Translations under genes and position numbers: made by a program
The notes under the pieces: generated by a model
Seen by the model: the letters and a program-made list of their open reading frames with translations, nothing else
The model's database searches: none
Told to the model about the DNA's origin: nothing
Source: Streptomyces triculaminicus
GTDB taxonomy: Bacteria > Actinomycetota > Actinomycetes > Streptomycetales > Streptomycetaceae
Assembly (NCBI RefSeq): GCF_017349075.1
Contig: NZ_JAFMOF010000003.1
Span: 62,001-126,000 of the forward strand
Direction of reading: 5' to 3'
Length of the DNA stretch: 64,000 nt
Shown: positions 34,654-43,224 of the stretch, piece after piece
Position numbering within the stretch: position 1 is the first letter of the stretch
How the letters are laid out: each line of letters begins with the position of its first letter

Positions 34654-34711
34654 GTCCGTCTCTCCGCCCGTTCGCCCGTGCGGCGCCCCACGGCTCCCGC
34701 ATGCCCTGATT

Positions 34712-34729
34712 TTGAACCGACCAATCCAA
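34712..34729. promoter_or_regulatory. Operator in front of MFS exporter gene
   Basis: TTGAACCGACCAATCCAA shares TTG-ACCGA-N4-ATCCAA with the site in front of the TetR gene. It lies 16 bases before the MFS start, over the expected transcription start. Confidence 0.55.
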
Positions 34730-34744
34730 AACGGAGGACCCTTC

Positions 34745-35974
34745 ATGCCACGCGCTGTCCATGTGCTGGCCCTCGGCATCTTCGCCATGGTGACCAGCGA
34801 GTTCGTCGTCGCCGGGCTGATGCCGCAGATGGCCGGCGGGCTCGGCGTCACCGTGCCGCAGATCGGCTATCTGATCACCGCCTTCGCCATGGCCATGGCC
34901 TTCGGCGGGCCCTTCCTGACCGTGGCCGTGCTCCGGCTGCGCCCCAAGCCGGCCCTGATGACGCTGTTCGTGATCTTCCTGGTGGGCAATGTGCTGGCCG
35001 CCACCGCGTCCGGCTACGCGCTCATGCTGGTGGCGCGCGTCATCACCGGCGTCGCCTCGCAGGCCTTCTTCGGCGTCGCCATCTCCCTGACCGCCCAGCT
35101 GGCCCGCCCCGAGGTGCGCGGGCGCGCGATGGCCGTCGTGCTGAACGGGCTGATGCTGGGCACGCTGCTCGGCCTCCCGCTCTCCACGCTGGCCGGGGCG
35201 GCCTTCGGCTGGCGCGCCGCGTTCTGGGCCATCGCCGTCCTGACCGTCGTCGCCGCGCTGTGCACGGCCGCCGGCGTGCCGGCGGTGGGACACGCCGACG
35301 GCGGCGGGAGCCTGCGCGAGGAGATGACGGCGTTCAGGAGCCGCCGGCTGTGGCTGGCGCTCTCCACCAGCACCTTCGTCATCGGCGCGACGTTCTGCGC
35401 GTTCAGCTACTTCAATCCGATCCTCACCGAGGTCACCGGCTTCGGCGGCGGCGCCGTGCCCGTCCTGCTCATCGCCTACGGAGCGGCCACCGTGGCAGGC
35501 AACCACGTCGTCGGCCGGCTCGCGGACCGGTACGCCGTGCCCGTACTGCTGTGCGGTCTGCTGCTCAACCTGTTGTCCCTGAGCGGGTTCGCCCTGCTGG
35601 CGCACCTGAAGGCCCCGGCGGTGATGTTCATGATGGGCATGGGCCTGGTCGGCGTCACCATGAACCCGGCCATGGCCACCCGCGTCCAGCGGGCCGCCAA
35701 CGCCCGGCCGCTGGTCAATACGGTGCACGCCTCCTGCATCACGTTCGGCGTCGTGATCGGCTCCTGGGGCGGCGGGCTGGCGATCGGCGTCTTCGGGCTC
35801 CGGGCGCCGCTGTGGCTCGGGGCCGTCCTGGCCGCCGTCGGGGCGGCGACTCTGATCCCCGACCTCGCCCGCCGTGCGCGACGGGCCCCCGCGGATGGTC
35901 ACGATTCGTGCACGAAATCGGCCGCGCTCGCACGTGCGACGTCCGTGAGGCCGGGAATGCCGCCGAGCCGATGA
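34745..35974 (+). CDS. MFS drug/sugar efflux transporter (DHA1 type)
   Basis: A 409-residue protein with about twelve membrane helices. The opening MPRAVHVLALGIFAMVTSEF and the GLMPQMAGGLGVTVPQIGYL segment are typical of the AraJ/YdhP-like efflux group; the central RITGVASQAFFG and ARPEVRGRAMAVVLNG are also family-typical. It is a proton antiporter in the membrane; the substrate is unknown. ATG 34745 follows GGAGG. It is controlled, by inference, by the TetR protein immediately upstream. Confidence 0.88.
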   Translation: MPRAVHVLALGIFAMVTSEFVVAGLMPQMAGGLGVTVPQIGYLITAFAMAMAFGGPFLTVAVLRLRPKPALMTLFVIFLVGNVLAATASGYALMLVARVITGVASQAFFGVAISLTAQLARPEVRGRAMAVVLNGLMLGTLLGLPLSTLAGAAFGWRAAFWAIAVLTVVAALCTAAGVPAVGHADGGGSLREEMTAFRSRRLWLALSTSTFVIGATFCAFSYFNPILTEVTGFGGGAVPVLLIAYGAATVAGNHVVGRLADRYAVPVLLCGLLLNLLSLSGFALLAHLKAPAVMFMMGMGLVGVTMNPAMATRVQRAANARPLVNTVHASCITFGVVIGSWGGGLAIGVFGLRAPLWLGAVLAAVGAATLIPDLARRARRAPADGHDSCTKSAALARATSVRPGMPPSR

Positions 35975-36124
35975 TGACGTCGCACGACCTTCCGGCGAGG
36001 TTCCCCGGCCCCCGTACAGGCCGTGCGCCACATGGCCGGTTCTCTCCCTCGGGCCCGGTATCGCAGGGATCCGCGAACCTCGAAGGCGCCCTGCCCGCCG
36101 CCCCGTTCAAGATCAATTAGAAGG

Positions 36125-36247
36125 TCACAAGTCAGCACGCCACGCACTGTCACCCCCGCCGGTGCGTGAATCGCGGCCGCAGAACGGTTATGGTGGAAAC
36201 CCCCCCTCGGGCCGGTCCGTATCCCCCCCACGGACCGGCCCGTTTTT
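36125..36247 (+). ncRNA. 6C-type small RNA with intrinsic terminator
   Basis: Non-coding stretch with two hairpins whose loops hold C-runs. Hairpin 1 is CACGCAC/GTGCGTG (36141-36168) with CCCCC in the loop. Hairpin 2 is CGGGCCGGTCCGT (36208-36220) and ACGGACCGGCCCG (36230-36242) with CCCCCCC in the loop, followed by TTTTT. Between them is GAACGGTTATGGTGGAAACC and another C-run. This matches the actinobacterial 6C RNA class as I remember it. The 5' end is not known. Target genes are not visible. Confidence 0.65.
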
Positions 36248-36357
36248 CTTTCCCCGCTGTCACTGTCCGTGTCGGATCGTGTGAGGCTCGGGGGTCGATC
36301 TTGGTTCGGGGCCGGCTCCCCTCCCGTACGGGCGTAGCCGGCCGACCGTGGACCCGT

Positions 36358-37401
36358 CTAGGAATCCCCGCGCCGAGCCCAGATGTTGACGCCCTCCGTG
36401 CTCACGGCGAGGGCATCGATTTCGGCCAGCTCCTCCTTGGTGAGCGGCGCCGCGCCGAGCGCGCCGACGTTCGCCTCGAGCTGCGCCACGCTGGAGGCGC
36501 CGATCAGCGCCGAGGTCATCCGCTCGTCCCGCAGCACCCAGGACAGCGCGAGCTGCGCCAGCGACTGGCCCCGGCGGCCGGCGATCTCGTTCAGCCCGCA
36601 CAGCCGGCCCACGACCTCCTCGCTCAGCAGCGCCGGGTCCAGCGACTTGCCCTGCGCCGCCCGCGAGCCCTCGGGGATGCCGTGCAGGTACTTGTCCGTG
36701 AGCATCCCCTGGGCCAGCGGCGCGAAGGAGATGCAGCCCATGCCCTCGTCCTCCAGGGTGTCCAGCAGCCCGTCGTCCTCCGTCCAGCGGTTGATCATGG
36801 AGTAGGAGGGCTGGTGGATCAGCGCGGGTACGCCCATCTCCCGCAGCAGCCGCGCGGCCTCCCGCGTCTGCTGCGCGTTGTACGACGACACGCCCGCGTA
36901 CAGCGCCTTGCCCTGCCGGACCGCGGACGCGAGGGCGCCCATCGTCTCCTCGAGCGGCGTGTGCGGGTCGAAGCGGTGCGAGTAGAAGATGTCGACGTAG
37001 TCGACGCCCATGCGGCGCAATGAGGCGTCGAGCGAGGACAGCAGGTACTTGCGCGAGCCCCACTCGCCGTACGGGCCGGGGTGCATCAGATAGCCGGCCT
37101 TGGTGGAAACGATGATTTCGTCACGGTAGGGCCGGAAATCCTGGGCGAAGAGCTTGCCGAAGTTCTCCTCGGCGGACCCCGGCGGCGGACCGTAGTTGTT
37201 GGCCAGATCGAAGTGGGTGATGCCCAGGTCGAAGGCCCGGCGCAGGATGGCCCGCTGCGAGTCGAGGGTGCGGTCGTCGCCGAAGTTGTGCCACAGTCCC
37301 AGGGAGATGGCCGGCAGCTTGAGCCCGCTGCGGCCCGTACGCCGGTACTCCATGGAGTCGTAGCGCGTCTCGGCCGCGCGGTAGAGCGAGGGATCGGTCA
37401 T
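36358..37401 (-). CDS. Aldo/keto reductase (YghZ/L-glyceraldehyde-3-phosphate reductase-like)
   Basis: A 347-residue NAD(P)H-dependent TIM-barrel oxidoreductase. The catalytic tetrad is in place: Asp and Tyr in HFDLANNYGPPPGSAEENFG, Lys in IIVSTKAGY, His in IFYSHRFD. The N-terminal MEYRRTGRSGLKLPAISLG and the C-terminal ALIGASSVAQLEANVGAL are also typical of this subfamily, which reduces small aldehydes. It starts at ATG 37401 or 37407. It is divergent from the prenyltransferase gene and its 3' end faces the 6C RNA. Confidence 0.9.
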   Translation of the reverse strand: MTDPSLYRAAETRYDSMEYRRTGRSGLKLPAISLGLWHNFGDDRTLDSQRAILRRAFDLGITHFDLANNYGPPPGSAEENFGKLFAQDFRPYRDEIIVSTKAGYLMHPGPYGEWGSRKYLLSSLDASLRRMGVDYVDIFYSHRFDPHTPLEETMGALASAVRQGKALYAGVSSYNAQQTREAARLLREMGVPALIHQPSYSMINRWTEDDGLLDTLEDEGMGCISFAPLAQGMLTDKYLHGIPEGSRAAQGKSLDPALLSEEVVGRLCGLNEIAGRRGQSLAQLALSWVLRDERMTSALIGASSVAQLEANVGALGAAPLTKEELAEIDALAVSTEGVNIWARRGDS

Positions 37402-37512
37402 GTGCATCTGACTATCACGGTCCTGTGACGGGCCGAGTTGCGTTCTCGCGACACGCTGGCAGTAGTGTGGCGCCTTCGGGGGCGACCGCCGTGGCATGGA
37501 GGGGCAGGAAGA

Positions 37513-38274
37513 GTGAAGTTGCGCGACCTGGTGTACAGGCTTTACGCACGCCGGGTGGAAGGCCGCCTCGACCACGCCCAGGTGCCCAAGCACATCGGCG
37601 TCATCCTCGACGGCAACCGCCGCTGGGCCCGGGCCGACGGCCGGACCCTGGAGCAGGGCCACCAGGCGGGGGCCGACAAGATCTCCGAGCTGCTCGGGTG
37701 GTGCGCCGAGACCGACGTCGAGGTCGTCACCCTCTGGATGCTGTCGACGGACAATCTCGACCGGCCGGCCGACCAGCTGGGCCCGCTGCTGAACATCATC
37801 GAGAACACGGTCCGCGGCCTGGCCGCCGACGGCCGCTGGCGCGTGCACCACGTGGGCACCCTCGACCTGCTGCCGGCCCGCACCCAGACCGTCCTGAAGG
37901 AAGCCGAGCAGGACACGCTCGGCGTCGACGGGATACTCGTCAACGTCGCCGTCGGCTACGGCGGCCGCCAGGAGATCGTCGACGCCGTCCGCTCCCTGGT
38001 GCTGGAGGCGGCGGACCACGGCGACTCCTTCGAGGAGCTGGCCGAGAAGGTCGACATCGACCACATCACCAAGCACCTCTACACCCGCGGCCAGCCCGAC
38101 CCCGACCTCATCATCCGCACCAGCGGCGAGCAGCGGCTGTCCGGCTTCATGCTCTGGCAGAGCGCGCACTCCGAGTACTACTTCTGCGAGGTCTTCTGGC
38201 CCGCGTTCCGCAAGGTCGACTTCCTGCGCGCGCTGCGTGACTACGCGGCGCGGCACCGGCGCTACGGGAACTGA
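37513..38274 (+). CDS. Cis-prenyltransferase (isoprenyl/undecaprenyl diphosphate synthase family)
   Basis: A 253-residue enzyme. Conserved family regions: HIGVILDGNRRWARADG with the catalytic Asp, VTLWMLSTDNLDRP, and RTSGEQRLSGFMLWQSAHSE followed by YYFCEVFWPAFRKVDF. The reaction is condensation of isopentenyl diphosphate onto an allylic diphosphate with Z geometry, supplying polyprenyl lipid carriers for wall synthesis. Region III reads STDNLDRP where undecaprenyl synthases usually have S-x-EN-W-x-RP, so it may make shorter (Z) products. GTG 37513 follows GGAAGAG; the longer frame to 37438 lacks a site. Confidence 0.9.
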   Translation: MKLRDLVYRLYARRVEGRLDHAQVPKHIGVILDGNRRWARADGRTLEQGHQAGADKISELLGWCAETDVEVVTLWMLSTDNLDRPADQLGPLLNIIENTVRGLAADGRWRVHHVGTLDLLPARTQTVLKEAEQDTLGVDGILVNVAVGYGGRQEIVDAVRSLVLEAADHGDSFEELAEKVDIDHITKHLYTRGQPDPDLIIRTSGEQRLSGFMLWQSAHSEYYFCEVFWPAFRKVDFLRALRDYAARHRRYGN

Positions 38275-38693
38275 CGAGTCGCGGGCGGTGGCCATCCATC
38301 AGGCGGTGGCCACGCACCGGGTGGTAGCGCGGCATCAGGCGGTGGCCCCCCAGTGGGCTGAACGCCAGTACGAGTGACGGCGGATCAATCGTTCACCTGC
38401 TCGTCGCATATGCCGTTGCATGGTCAAGCGGTCCAGCGGGAATATCCCCTGCAGGCCGACGGTCGGCACCGCGACCGTCGATCTGCCAGCGGGCGGCATG
38501 GGGCCGTCCGCCCGGGAGGCCCTTTGCACCAGGACGACGACCGTGCGCACCGAGCGACCCCCACAGGCCGCACGGCGGACACGGCGGGCCGGACGACCGG
38601 CCACCCTGGAAGGGCACGGACCCGGCCCATTCCCCGCGCCCCGTTTCTGACGACGGCGCGCCCTTACCTCTGCACGAGGGGGTTCGTCCACCC
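38275..38693 (+). other. Non-coding gap with short direct repeat
   Basis: 419 bases without a convincing gene. CATCAGGCGGTGGCC occurs twice (38296-38310 and 38333-38347), both within a GGTGG-rich patch. Open frames here have no ribosome site and atypical composition. It is presumably the promoter and leader region of the phoH-like gene. Confidence 0.4.
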
Positions 38694-40016
38694 GTGGTGA
38701 CCAGCAAGAAGCGCCGTGATGGCGACCGGCGCACCTATGTCCTCGACACCAGCGTCCTGCTGGCCGATCCAGGAGCCATGTCCCGCTTCGACGAGCACGA
38801 GGTCGTGCTCCCGGTCGTGGTGGTCACGGAGTTGGAGGCCAAAAGGCATCACCCGGAGCTCGGCTACTTCGCCCGCAAGGCCCTGCGCCTGCTGGACGAC
38901 TATCGGGTGCAGCACGGCCGGCTGGATTCGCCGATCCCCATCGGCGAGCTCGGCGGCACGCTCAGGGTCGAGCTCAATCACACGGATCCGGGCATACTGC
39001 CCGCCGGATACCGCCTCGGCGACAACGACTCGCGCATCCTCGCGGTCGCCCGCAACCTCCAGGCCGAGGGGTACGACGTCACCGTCGTCTCCAAGGACCT
39101 GCCGCTGCGCATCAAGGCGTCGTCCGTCGGGCTGCTGGCCGAGGAGTACCGCGCCGAGCTGGCGATCACCGACTCCGGCTGGACGGGGATGGCGGAGCTG
39201 ACCGTCACCGCCGAGCAGGTCGACGAGCTCTTCGCCGCCGAGCGCGCGTACGTGCCCGGGGCCGCCGAACTGCCCGTGCACACCGGTCTGGTGCTGCTGT
39301 CCGAGCGCGGCAAGGCGCTGGGCAGGGTGACGGCCGACGGTTCGGTGCGGCTGGTGCGCGGCGACCGGGAGGCGTTCGGTATCCACGGTCGCAGCGCGGA
39401 GCAGCGCGTGGCGCTGGACCTGCTGCTCGACCCGGAGATCGGGATCGTCTCGATGGGCGGCCGGGCCGGCACGGGCAAGTCGGCGCTGGCGCTGTGCGCC
39501 GGGCTGGAGGCCGTGCTCGAGCGGCGCCAGCACCGCAAGGTGATGGTCTTCCGTCCGCTGTACGCGGTCGGCGGCCAGGAGTTGGGCTATCTGCCGGGCA
39601 GCGAGGCGGAGAAGATGAGCCCGTGGGCCCAGGCGGTCTTCGACACGCTGTCGGCCGTGACGACCGCCGAGGTCATCGAGGAGGTGGTGGGGCGCGGGAT
39701 GCTGGAGGTGCTGCCGCTCACCCATATCCGGGGCCGTTCGCTGCACGACGCGTTCGTGATCGTGGACGAGGCGCAGTCGCTCGAACGCAACGTCCTGCTC
39801 ACCGTGCTCTCGCGCATCGGCGCCAACTCGCGTGTAGTGCTCACCCATGACGTGGCACAGCGGGACAATCTGCGCGTCGGGCGGTACGACGGCGTGGTGG
39901 CCGTGGTGGAGAAGTTGAAGGGGCACCCCCTCTTCTCCCATGTCACGCTCACGCGTTCCGAGCGTTCGCCGATTGCGGCGATGGTGACCGAAATGCTGGA
40001 GGACGGCCGGATCTGA
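38694..40016 (+). CDS. PhoH family protein with N-terminal PIN domain
   Basis: A 440-residue protein. The PIN nuclease domain (about 14-150) shows its acidic residues in YVLDTSVLLADP, VTELEAKR and DNDSRILAVA. The C-terminal PhoH ATPase has Walker A GRAGTGKS (256-263) and Walker B FVIVDEAQSL. PIN-PhoH (PhoH2-type) proteins act on RNA as helicase/nucleases. It is cytoplasmic. GTG 38694 or 38697 follows GAGGGGG. A hairpin terminator follows. Confidence 0.9.
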   Translation: MVTSKKRRDGDRRTYVLDTSVLLADPGAMSRFDEHEVVLPVVVVTELEAKRHHPELGYFARKALRLLDDYRVQHGRLDSPIPIGELGGTLRVELNHTDPGILPAGYRLGDNDSRILAVARNLQAEGYDVTVVSKDLPLRIKASSVGLLAEEYRAELAITDSGWTGMAELTVTAEQVDELFAAERAYVPGAAELPVHTGLVLLSERGKALGRVTADGSVRLVRGDREAFGIHGRSAEQRVALDLLLDPEIGIVSMGGRAGTGKSALALCAGLEAVLERRQHRKVMVFRPLYAVGGQELGYLPGSEAEKMSPWAQAVFDTLSAVTTAEVIEEVVGRGMLEVLPLTHIRGRSLHDAFVIVDEAQSLERNVLLTVLSRIGANSRVVLTHDVAQRDNLRVGRYDGVVAVVEKLKGHPLFSHVTLTRSERSPIAAMVTEMLEDGRI

Positions 40017-40035
40017 GGGGATCCATAACTGCGTG

Positions 40036-40068
40036 GCGCGCGGCGGGCCGAGGAGCTTAGCCGCGCGC
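40036..40068 (+). terminator. Hairpin terminator after phoH-like gene
   Basis: GCGCGCGGC (40036-40044) and GCCGCGCGC (40060-40068), a perfect 9-bp stem 19 bases after the stop. Confidence 0.6.
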
Positions 40069-40419
40069 TGTCATGCCGTGCCGCAGTTTCCGGGAAAGCG
40101 CAGGAGTAAACGGGGTGTGAGCTTTCCCACGCGACCAAGAATTGCCTAGGAGCGTGCCGTTCGGGCAGAGTCTGGGTCCTGTCAGGCCCCGCGTACGGCA
40201 CTTGGGCCCCTCCGGGGGCGATGCGGAACCCATAACTGAACAGCGTCGCCGTACGCCGCCCGAGCTTTTCGCGGACCTCCTCCGGGAGGGCCCACCGGGT
40301 CAGTGCCTCCAGTGACCAGATGGTCCCGATTTCCGGTGACCGTCCTAGCGGAGGTCAGCGTCAGGGGCACGATTGCGTCCGCAAGGTCACCTATGCGGGC
40401 GATGCTGGAAGGAAACCGT
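40069..40419 (+). promoter_or_regulatory. Long structured leader of transglycosylase gene
   Basis: About 350 non-coding bases in front of the transglycosylase gene. Inverted repeats are GGGAAAGC/GCTTTCCC (40092-40099 and 40121-40128) and GTGCCGT/ACGGCAC (40154-40160 and 40195-40201), plus a GACCTCC/GGGAGGGCC-type hairpin near 40274-40292. Such leaders often carry a riboswitch or processing site. I looked for the c-di-AMP (ydaO) core, known on actinobacterial wall-hydrolase genes, and did not find it. Confidence 0.4.
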
Positions 40420-41136
40420 GTGAGCCGGATTTCGGTCCGGGGATTCGCCGTGGCTTCTGCCACCGCGGTCACCACCGTAGGCGCCGTTGTCGGTGTCGCC
40501 GCAGGCCATGAGCAGGGCACGACCGACCGGGTCGAGGCCACCGCCGCCGACGCGACGATCCTCGCGGACATCCCCGCTGGACATAACGTCCAGGTGCAGA
40601 CTGCATCCCTCACGCAGCAGGCGGACACGCAGGCCGACGCCGCGGACGCCGCGGCGAAGAAGGACGCCGAGGAGTCCGCGCGCAAGCAGGCCGCCGAGGA
40701 CGCCACCGCGAAGAAGGAAGCCGCGGAGGAGGCCTCCAAGAAGAAGGAGGCCGAGGAGAAGGCCAAGGAGCGCGAGAAGGGCGACGAGGTCAGCAGTCGT
40801 TCCGCCACGCGTGACGCCTCGGACTTCGCGGTCAAGGGCTCGTACTCCGTCTCCGAGGTCCAGGCCATGGCCCGGCAGATGGTCCCCTCGGACCAGTTCC
40901 AGTGCTTCAGCAACATCGTGAACAACGAGAGCACCTGGGACTACACCGCCACGAACCCCTCCTCAGGTGCGTACGGCCTGGTCCAGGCGCTGCCCGGCAC
41001 CAAGATGGCCTCGGCCGGTGCCGACTGGCGCACCAACCCGGCCACGCAGATCAAGTGGGGCCTGAGCTACATGAACGAGTCCTATGGCAGCCCCTGTGGC
41101 GCATGGTCGTTCTGGCAGGCCAACCAGTGGTACTAG
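40420..41136 (+). CDS. Secreted lytic transglycosylase-like protein
   Basis: About 238 residues. An N-terminal signal-type helix (VASATAVTTVGAVVGVAAG) precedes a long Lys/Glu/Ala coiled-coil (about 60-125, DAAAKKDAEESARKQAAEDA), and the C-terminal 80 residues form an SLT/lysozyme-like domain. That domain has the catalytic Glu in NNESTWDYTATNPSSGAYGL and ends GAWSFWQANQWY. It should cut peptidoglycan outside the cell. GTG 40420 lies 6 bases after GGAAGG; ATG 40402 is an in-frame alternative with a poorer site. Confidence 0.85.
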   Translation: MSRISVRGFAVASATAVTTVGAVVGVAAGHEQGTTDRVEATAADATILADIPAGHNVQVQTASLTQQADTQADAADAAAKKDAEESARKQAAEDATAKKEAAEEASKKKEAEEKAKEREKGDEVSSRSATRDASDFAVKGSYSVSEVQAMARQMVPSDQFQCFSNIVNNESTWDYTATNPSSGAYGLVQALPGTKMASAGADWRTNPATQIKWGLSYMNESYGSPCGAWSFWQANQWY

Positions 41137-41165
41137 CCACCACCACCTGACCGGTACTTTTCCAC

Positions 41166-41199
41166 CGAAGCCCCCGGCCCGCAGCGGCCGGGGGCTTCG
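41166..41199 (+). terminator. Hairpin terminator after transglycosylase gene
   Basis: CGAAGCCCCCGGCC (41166-41179) pairs perfectly with GGCCGGGGGCTTCG (41186-41199), 6-base loop. Confidence 0.85.
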
Positions 41200-41264
41200 G
41201 TGTGTCCGGGGACAGGTAACGTCAGCACGGATGGCCACGGGGGAGTGGGGGTAGAGGAAGAGAA

Positions 41265-42626
41265 ATGTCCAGATTGCCACGATGGGTGGGTGGCCTGGGG
41301 TCGGGGCTGATACGGCTCGCCGAGCGGCTCGACGCCCACAAGGCCGCCGCCGGGCCCGCGCCCGGTCCCACGCCCGCACCCGAGCCCGTACCCACGCCGT
41401 CCTCCGTCCACGCACCCGATCCGGCCACGCAGCCGGCGGCCGAGCCCGAGCACGTCCCGCCGCCGCCCGCCTACGCGCCCGCCGTGGCGGCACGTCAGGA
41501 CCCGGTCGCCGCCGTCCCGTGGGGCGTGCGGGTCGCGGCCGAGGTGAGCTGGCGGCTGCTGGTGCTGGCCGGAACGCTCTGGGTGCTGATGCGCGTCATC
41601 AGCGCCGTACGCCTGGTCGTGCTGGCCTTCGTCGCCGGCCTGCTGATCACCGCGCTGCTGCAGCCGACCGTGGCCCTGCTCCGGCGGCGCGGCGTGCCGC
41701 GAGGTCTGGCCACCGCCATGACCTTCATCTCCGGCTTCGTCGTCATGGGGCTGGTCGGGTGGTTCGTGGTCTGGCAGGTGACCGAGAACCTCGACGACCT
41801 GTCGCGGCAGGTCCAGCACGGCATCTCCGAGCTCAAGCGCTGGCTGCTCAACAGCCCCTTCCATGTCACCGAGAGTCAGATCAACAACATCGCCGACAAG
41901 CTCAGCGAGGCGATCGGCACCAACACCAAGGACATCACCACCGCCGGCATAGAGGGCGTCCAGGTCATCATCGAGGTGCTGACGGGCATCCTGCTCGCGA
42001 TGTTCTCGACGCTCTTCCTGCTCTACGACGGCCCGAAGATCTGGCAGTGGCTGCTCAAGCTGGTGCCGACCGGCGCCCGCGAGGGCGTGGCGGGCGCGGG
42101 CCCGCGCGCGTGGGCGACGCTGACGGCCTATGTGCGCGGCACGGTGATAGTGGCCCTCATCGACGCGATCTTCATCGGCATAGGGCTGTTCTTCCTCGAG
42201 GTGCCGATGTACGTGCCGCTGGCCGTGTTCATCTTCCTCTTCGCCTTCATCCCGCTGGTGGGAGCGGTCGTCTCCGGCGCCCTGGCGGTCGTCGTGGCGC
42301 TGGTCACCCGGGACGTCTTCACGGCGATGATGGTGCTGCTGGTGGTGCTGGCGGTGCAGCAGATCGAGGGCCACGTCCTGCAGCCCTTCATCCTCGGCCG
42401 CGCGGTGCGCGTCCACCCGCTGGCCGTCGTCCTCTCCGTCGCCGCCGGCTCGATGATCGCCGGCATCGGCGGCGCGGTGGTCGCGGTCCCGCTGGTGGCG
42501 GTGACCAACACGGTGGTCGGCTACCTCCGCGCGTACGCCAAGGACCAGGCGACCCGGGCGGTGCTCGAGGTCTCGACCGGGGAGACCGCGGCCGTGAAGG
42601 GTCCGCCGCCGTCCCCGCGGGCATGA
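41265..42626 (+). CDS. AI-2E family transporter (PerM-like permease)
   Basis: A 453-residue protein with a Pro/Ala-rich cytoplasmic N-terminus (to about residue 80) and about eight membrane helices. The family end FAFIPLVGAVVSGALAVVVA and QQIEGHVLQPFILGRAVRVH is clear. The name comes from a proposed role in autoinducer-2 export; many members transport other solutes, so the substrate is open. ATG 41265 follows GAGGAAGAG. It is monocistronic with a strong terminator right after the stop. Confidence 0.88.
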   Translation: MSRLPRWVGGLGSGLIRLAERLDAHKAAAGPAPGPTPAPEPVPTPSSVHAPDPATQPAAEPEHVPPPPAYAPAVAARQDPVAAVPWGVRVAAEVSWRLLVLAGTLWVLMRVISAVRLVVLAFVAGLLITALLQPTVALLRRRGVPRGLATAMTFISGFVVMGLVGWFVVWQVTENLDDLSRQVQHGISELKRWLLNSPFHVTESQINNIADKLSEAIGTNTKDITTAGIEGVQVIIEVLTGILLAMFSTLFLLYDGPKIWQWLLKLVPTGAREGVAGAGPRAWATLTAYVRGTVIVALIDAIFIGIGLFFLEVPMYVPLAVFIFLFAFIPLVGAVVSGALAVVVALVTRDVFTAMMVLLVVLAVQQIEGHVLQPFILGRAVRVHPLAVVLSVAAGSMIAGIGGAVVAVPLVAVTNTVVGYLRAYAKDQATRAVLEVSTGETAAVKGPPPSPRA

Positions 42627-42630
42627 CGAA

Positions 42631-42668
42631 CGGGCCCCTGCCTTCTGGGAAGGCAGGGGCCCGCGTTT
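42631..42668 (+). terminator. Intrinsic terminator after AI-2E family gene
   Basis: CGGGCCCCTGCCTTC (42631-42645) pairs with GAAGGCAGGGGCCCG (42649-42663), 3-base loop, followed by CGTTTT. It marks the edge of the accessory segment that begins at 42.7 kb. Confidence 0.9.
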
Positions 42669-42706
42669 TGGGGGGTCGGACGGTCTGAGAGCGGAGCAAG
42701 GCTGGC

Positions 42707-43174
42707 TCAATGAGCAGTTGTCCACGCTGCCCAGACGAGGAACGCGGTGACCAGAGCCATGAGGCCGATCGCCGCTGGCCGCCGCATGTGCGGTGAGCGC
42801 AGGGCAGCGACCAGGCCGGGACCGGCCGCGCTCAACAGGTAGAAGACCCAGGACCGTTCAAGTGCTCCTACCTCCGCCCAGAGCATCATGGTGCACAGCG
42901 ACACAACCATGCAGGTCGTGACACCGAGGGCCAGTGGCCTGACCTTGAGAACCCACAGGAGGATCACTAGGCCGAGAAGACTCACGGCGGTCCAGCCGGT
43001 TAGGCCCATTAAGGGGTAGAGCGTGAGACAGCCCTGAAGCGGGTCCTTCCGGCAGACGCGGGATTCAGCATGGTCGGCCCAGCGTAGGATCTCGAGGCCC
43101 GCCCAGCCGATGGCGGCCCCGCCCAGGGCGGCGCCGGGGACGATCAGCCGGCTATCGATCCCGCGCGGTGTCAT
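42707..43174 (-). CDS. Small integral membrane protein, unknown function
   Basis: A 155-residue protein with about four membrane helices and a short loop with two cysteines (ESRVCRKDPLQGCLTLYP), possibly a disulfide on the outer face. ATG 43174 follows GGGAGGACC. It lies 50 bases after the stop of the giant SGNH-domain gene on the same strand, so it may be its cotranscribed partner. No family is recognised. Confidence 0.6.
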   Translation of the reverse strand: MTPRGIDSRLIVPGAALGGAAIGWAGLEILRWADHAESRVCRKDPLQGCLTLYPLMGLTGWTAVSLLGLVILLWVLKVRPLALGVTTCMVVSLCTMMLWAEVGALERSWVFYLLSAAGPGLVAALRSPHMRRPAAIGLMALVTAFLVWAAWTTAH

Positions 43175-43224
43175 TGAGGGTCCTCCCGGATTACTCTCGG
43201 CCTCCTCGCCTTCCCTCTTCACCG

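Noticed and set aside
38374..38700. Possible 108-codon gene before the PhoH-family gene
   Set aside because: Composition is Arg/Thr/His/Pro-rich and unlike a folded protein. There is no ribosome site, and it overlaps the start of the PhoH gene.
38694..40016. VapC-type toxin, because of the PIN domain
   Set aside because: The PIN domain is fused to a full PhoH ATPase and there is no antitoxin gene upstream, so this is a PhoH2-like housekeeping protein.
40069..40300. c-di-AMP (ydaO) riboswitch before the transglycosylase gene
   Set aside because: The expected conserved core (GGGGTGAAT-like segment and AACCCGTCAGCTAACC-like 3' part) is not present, although the gene type would suit it.
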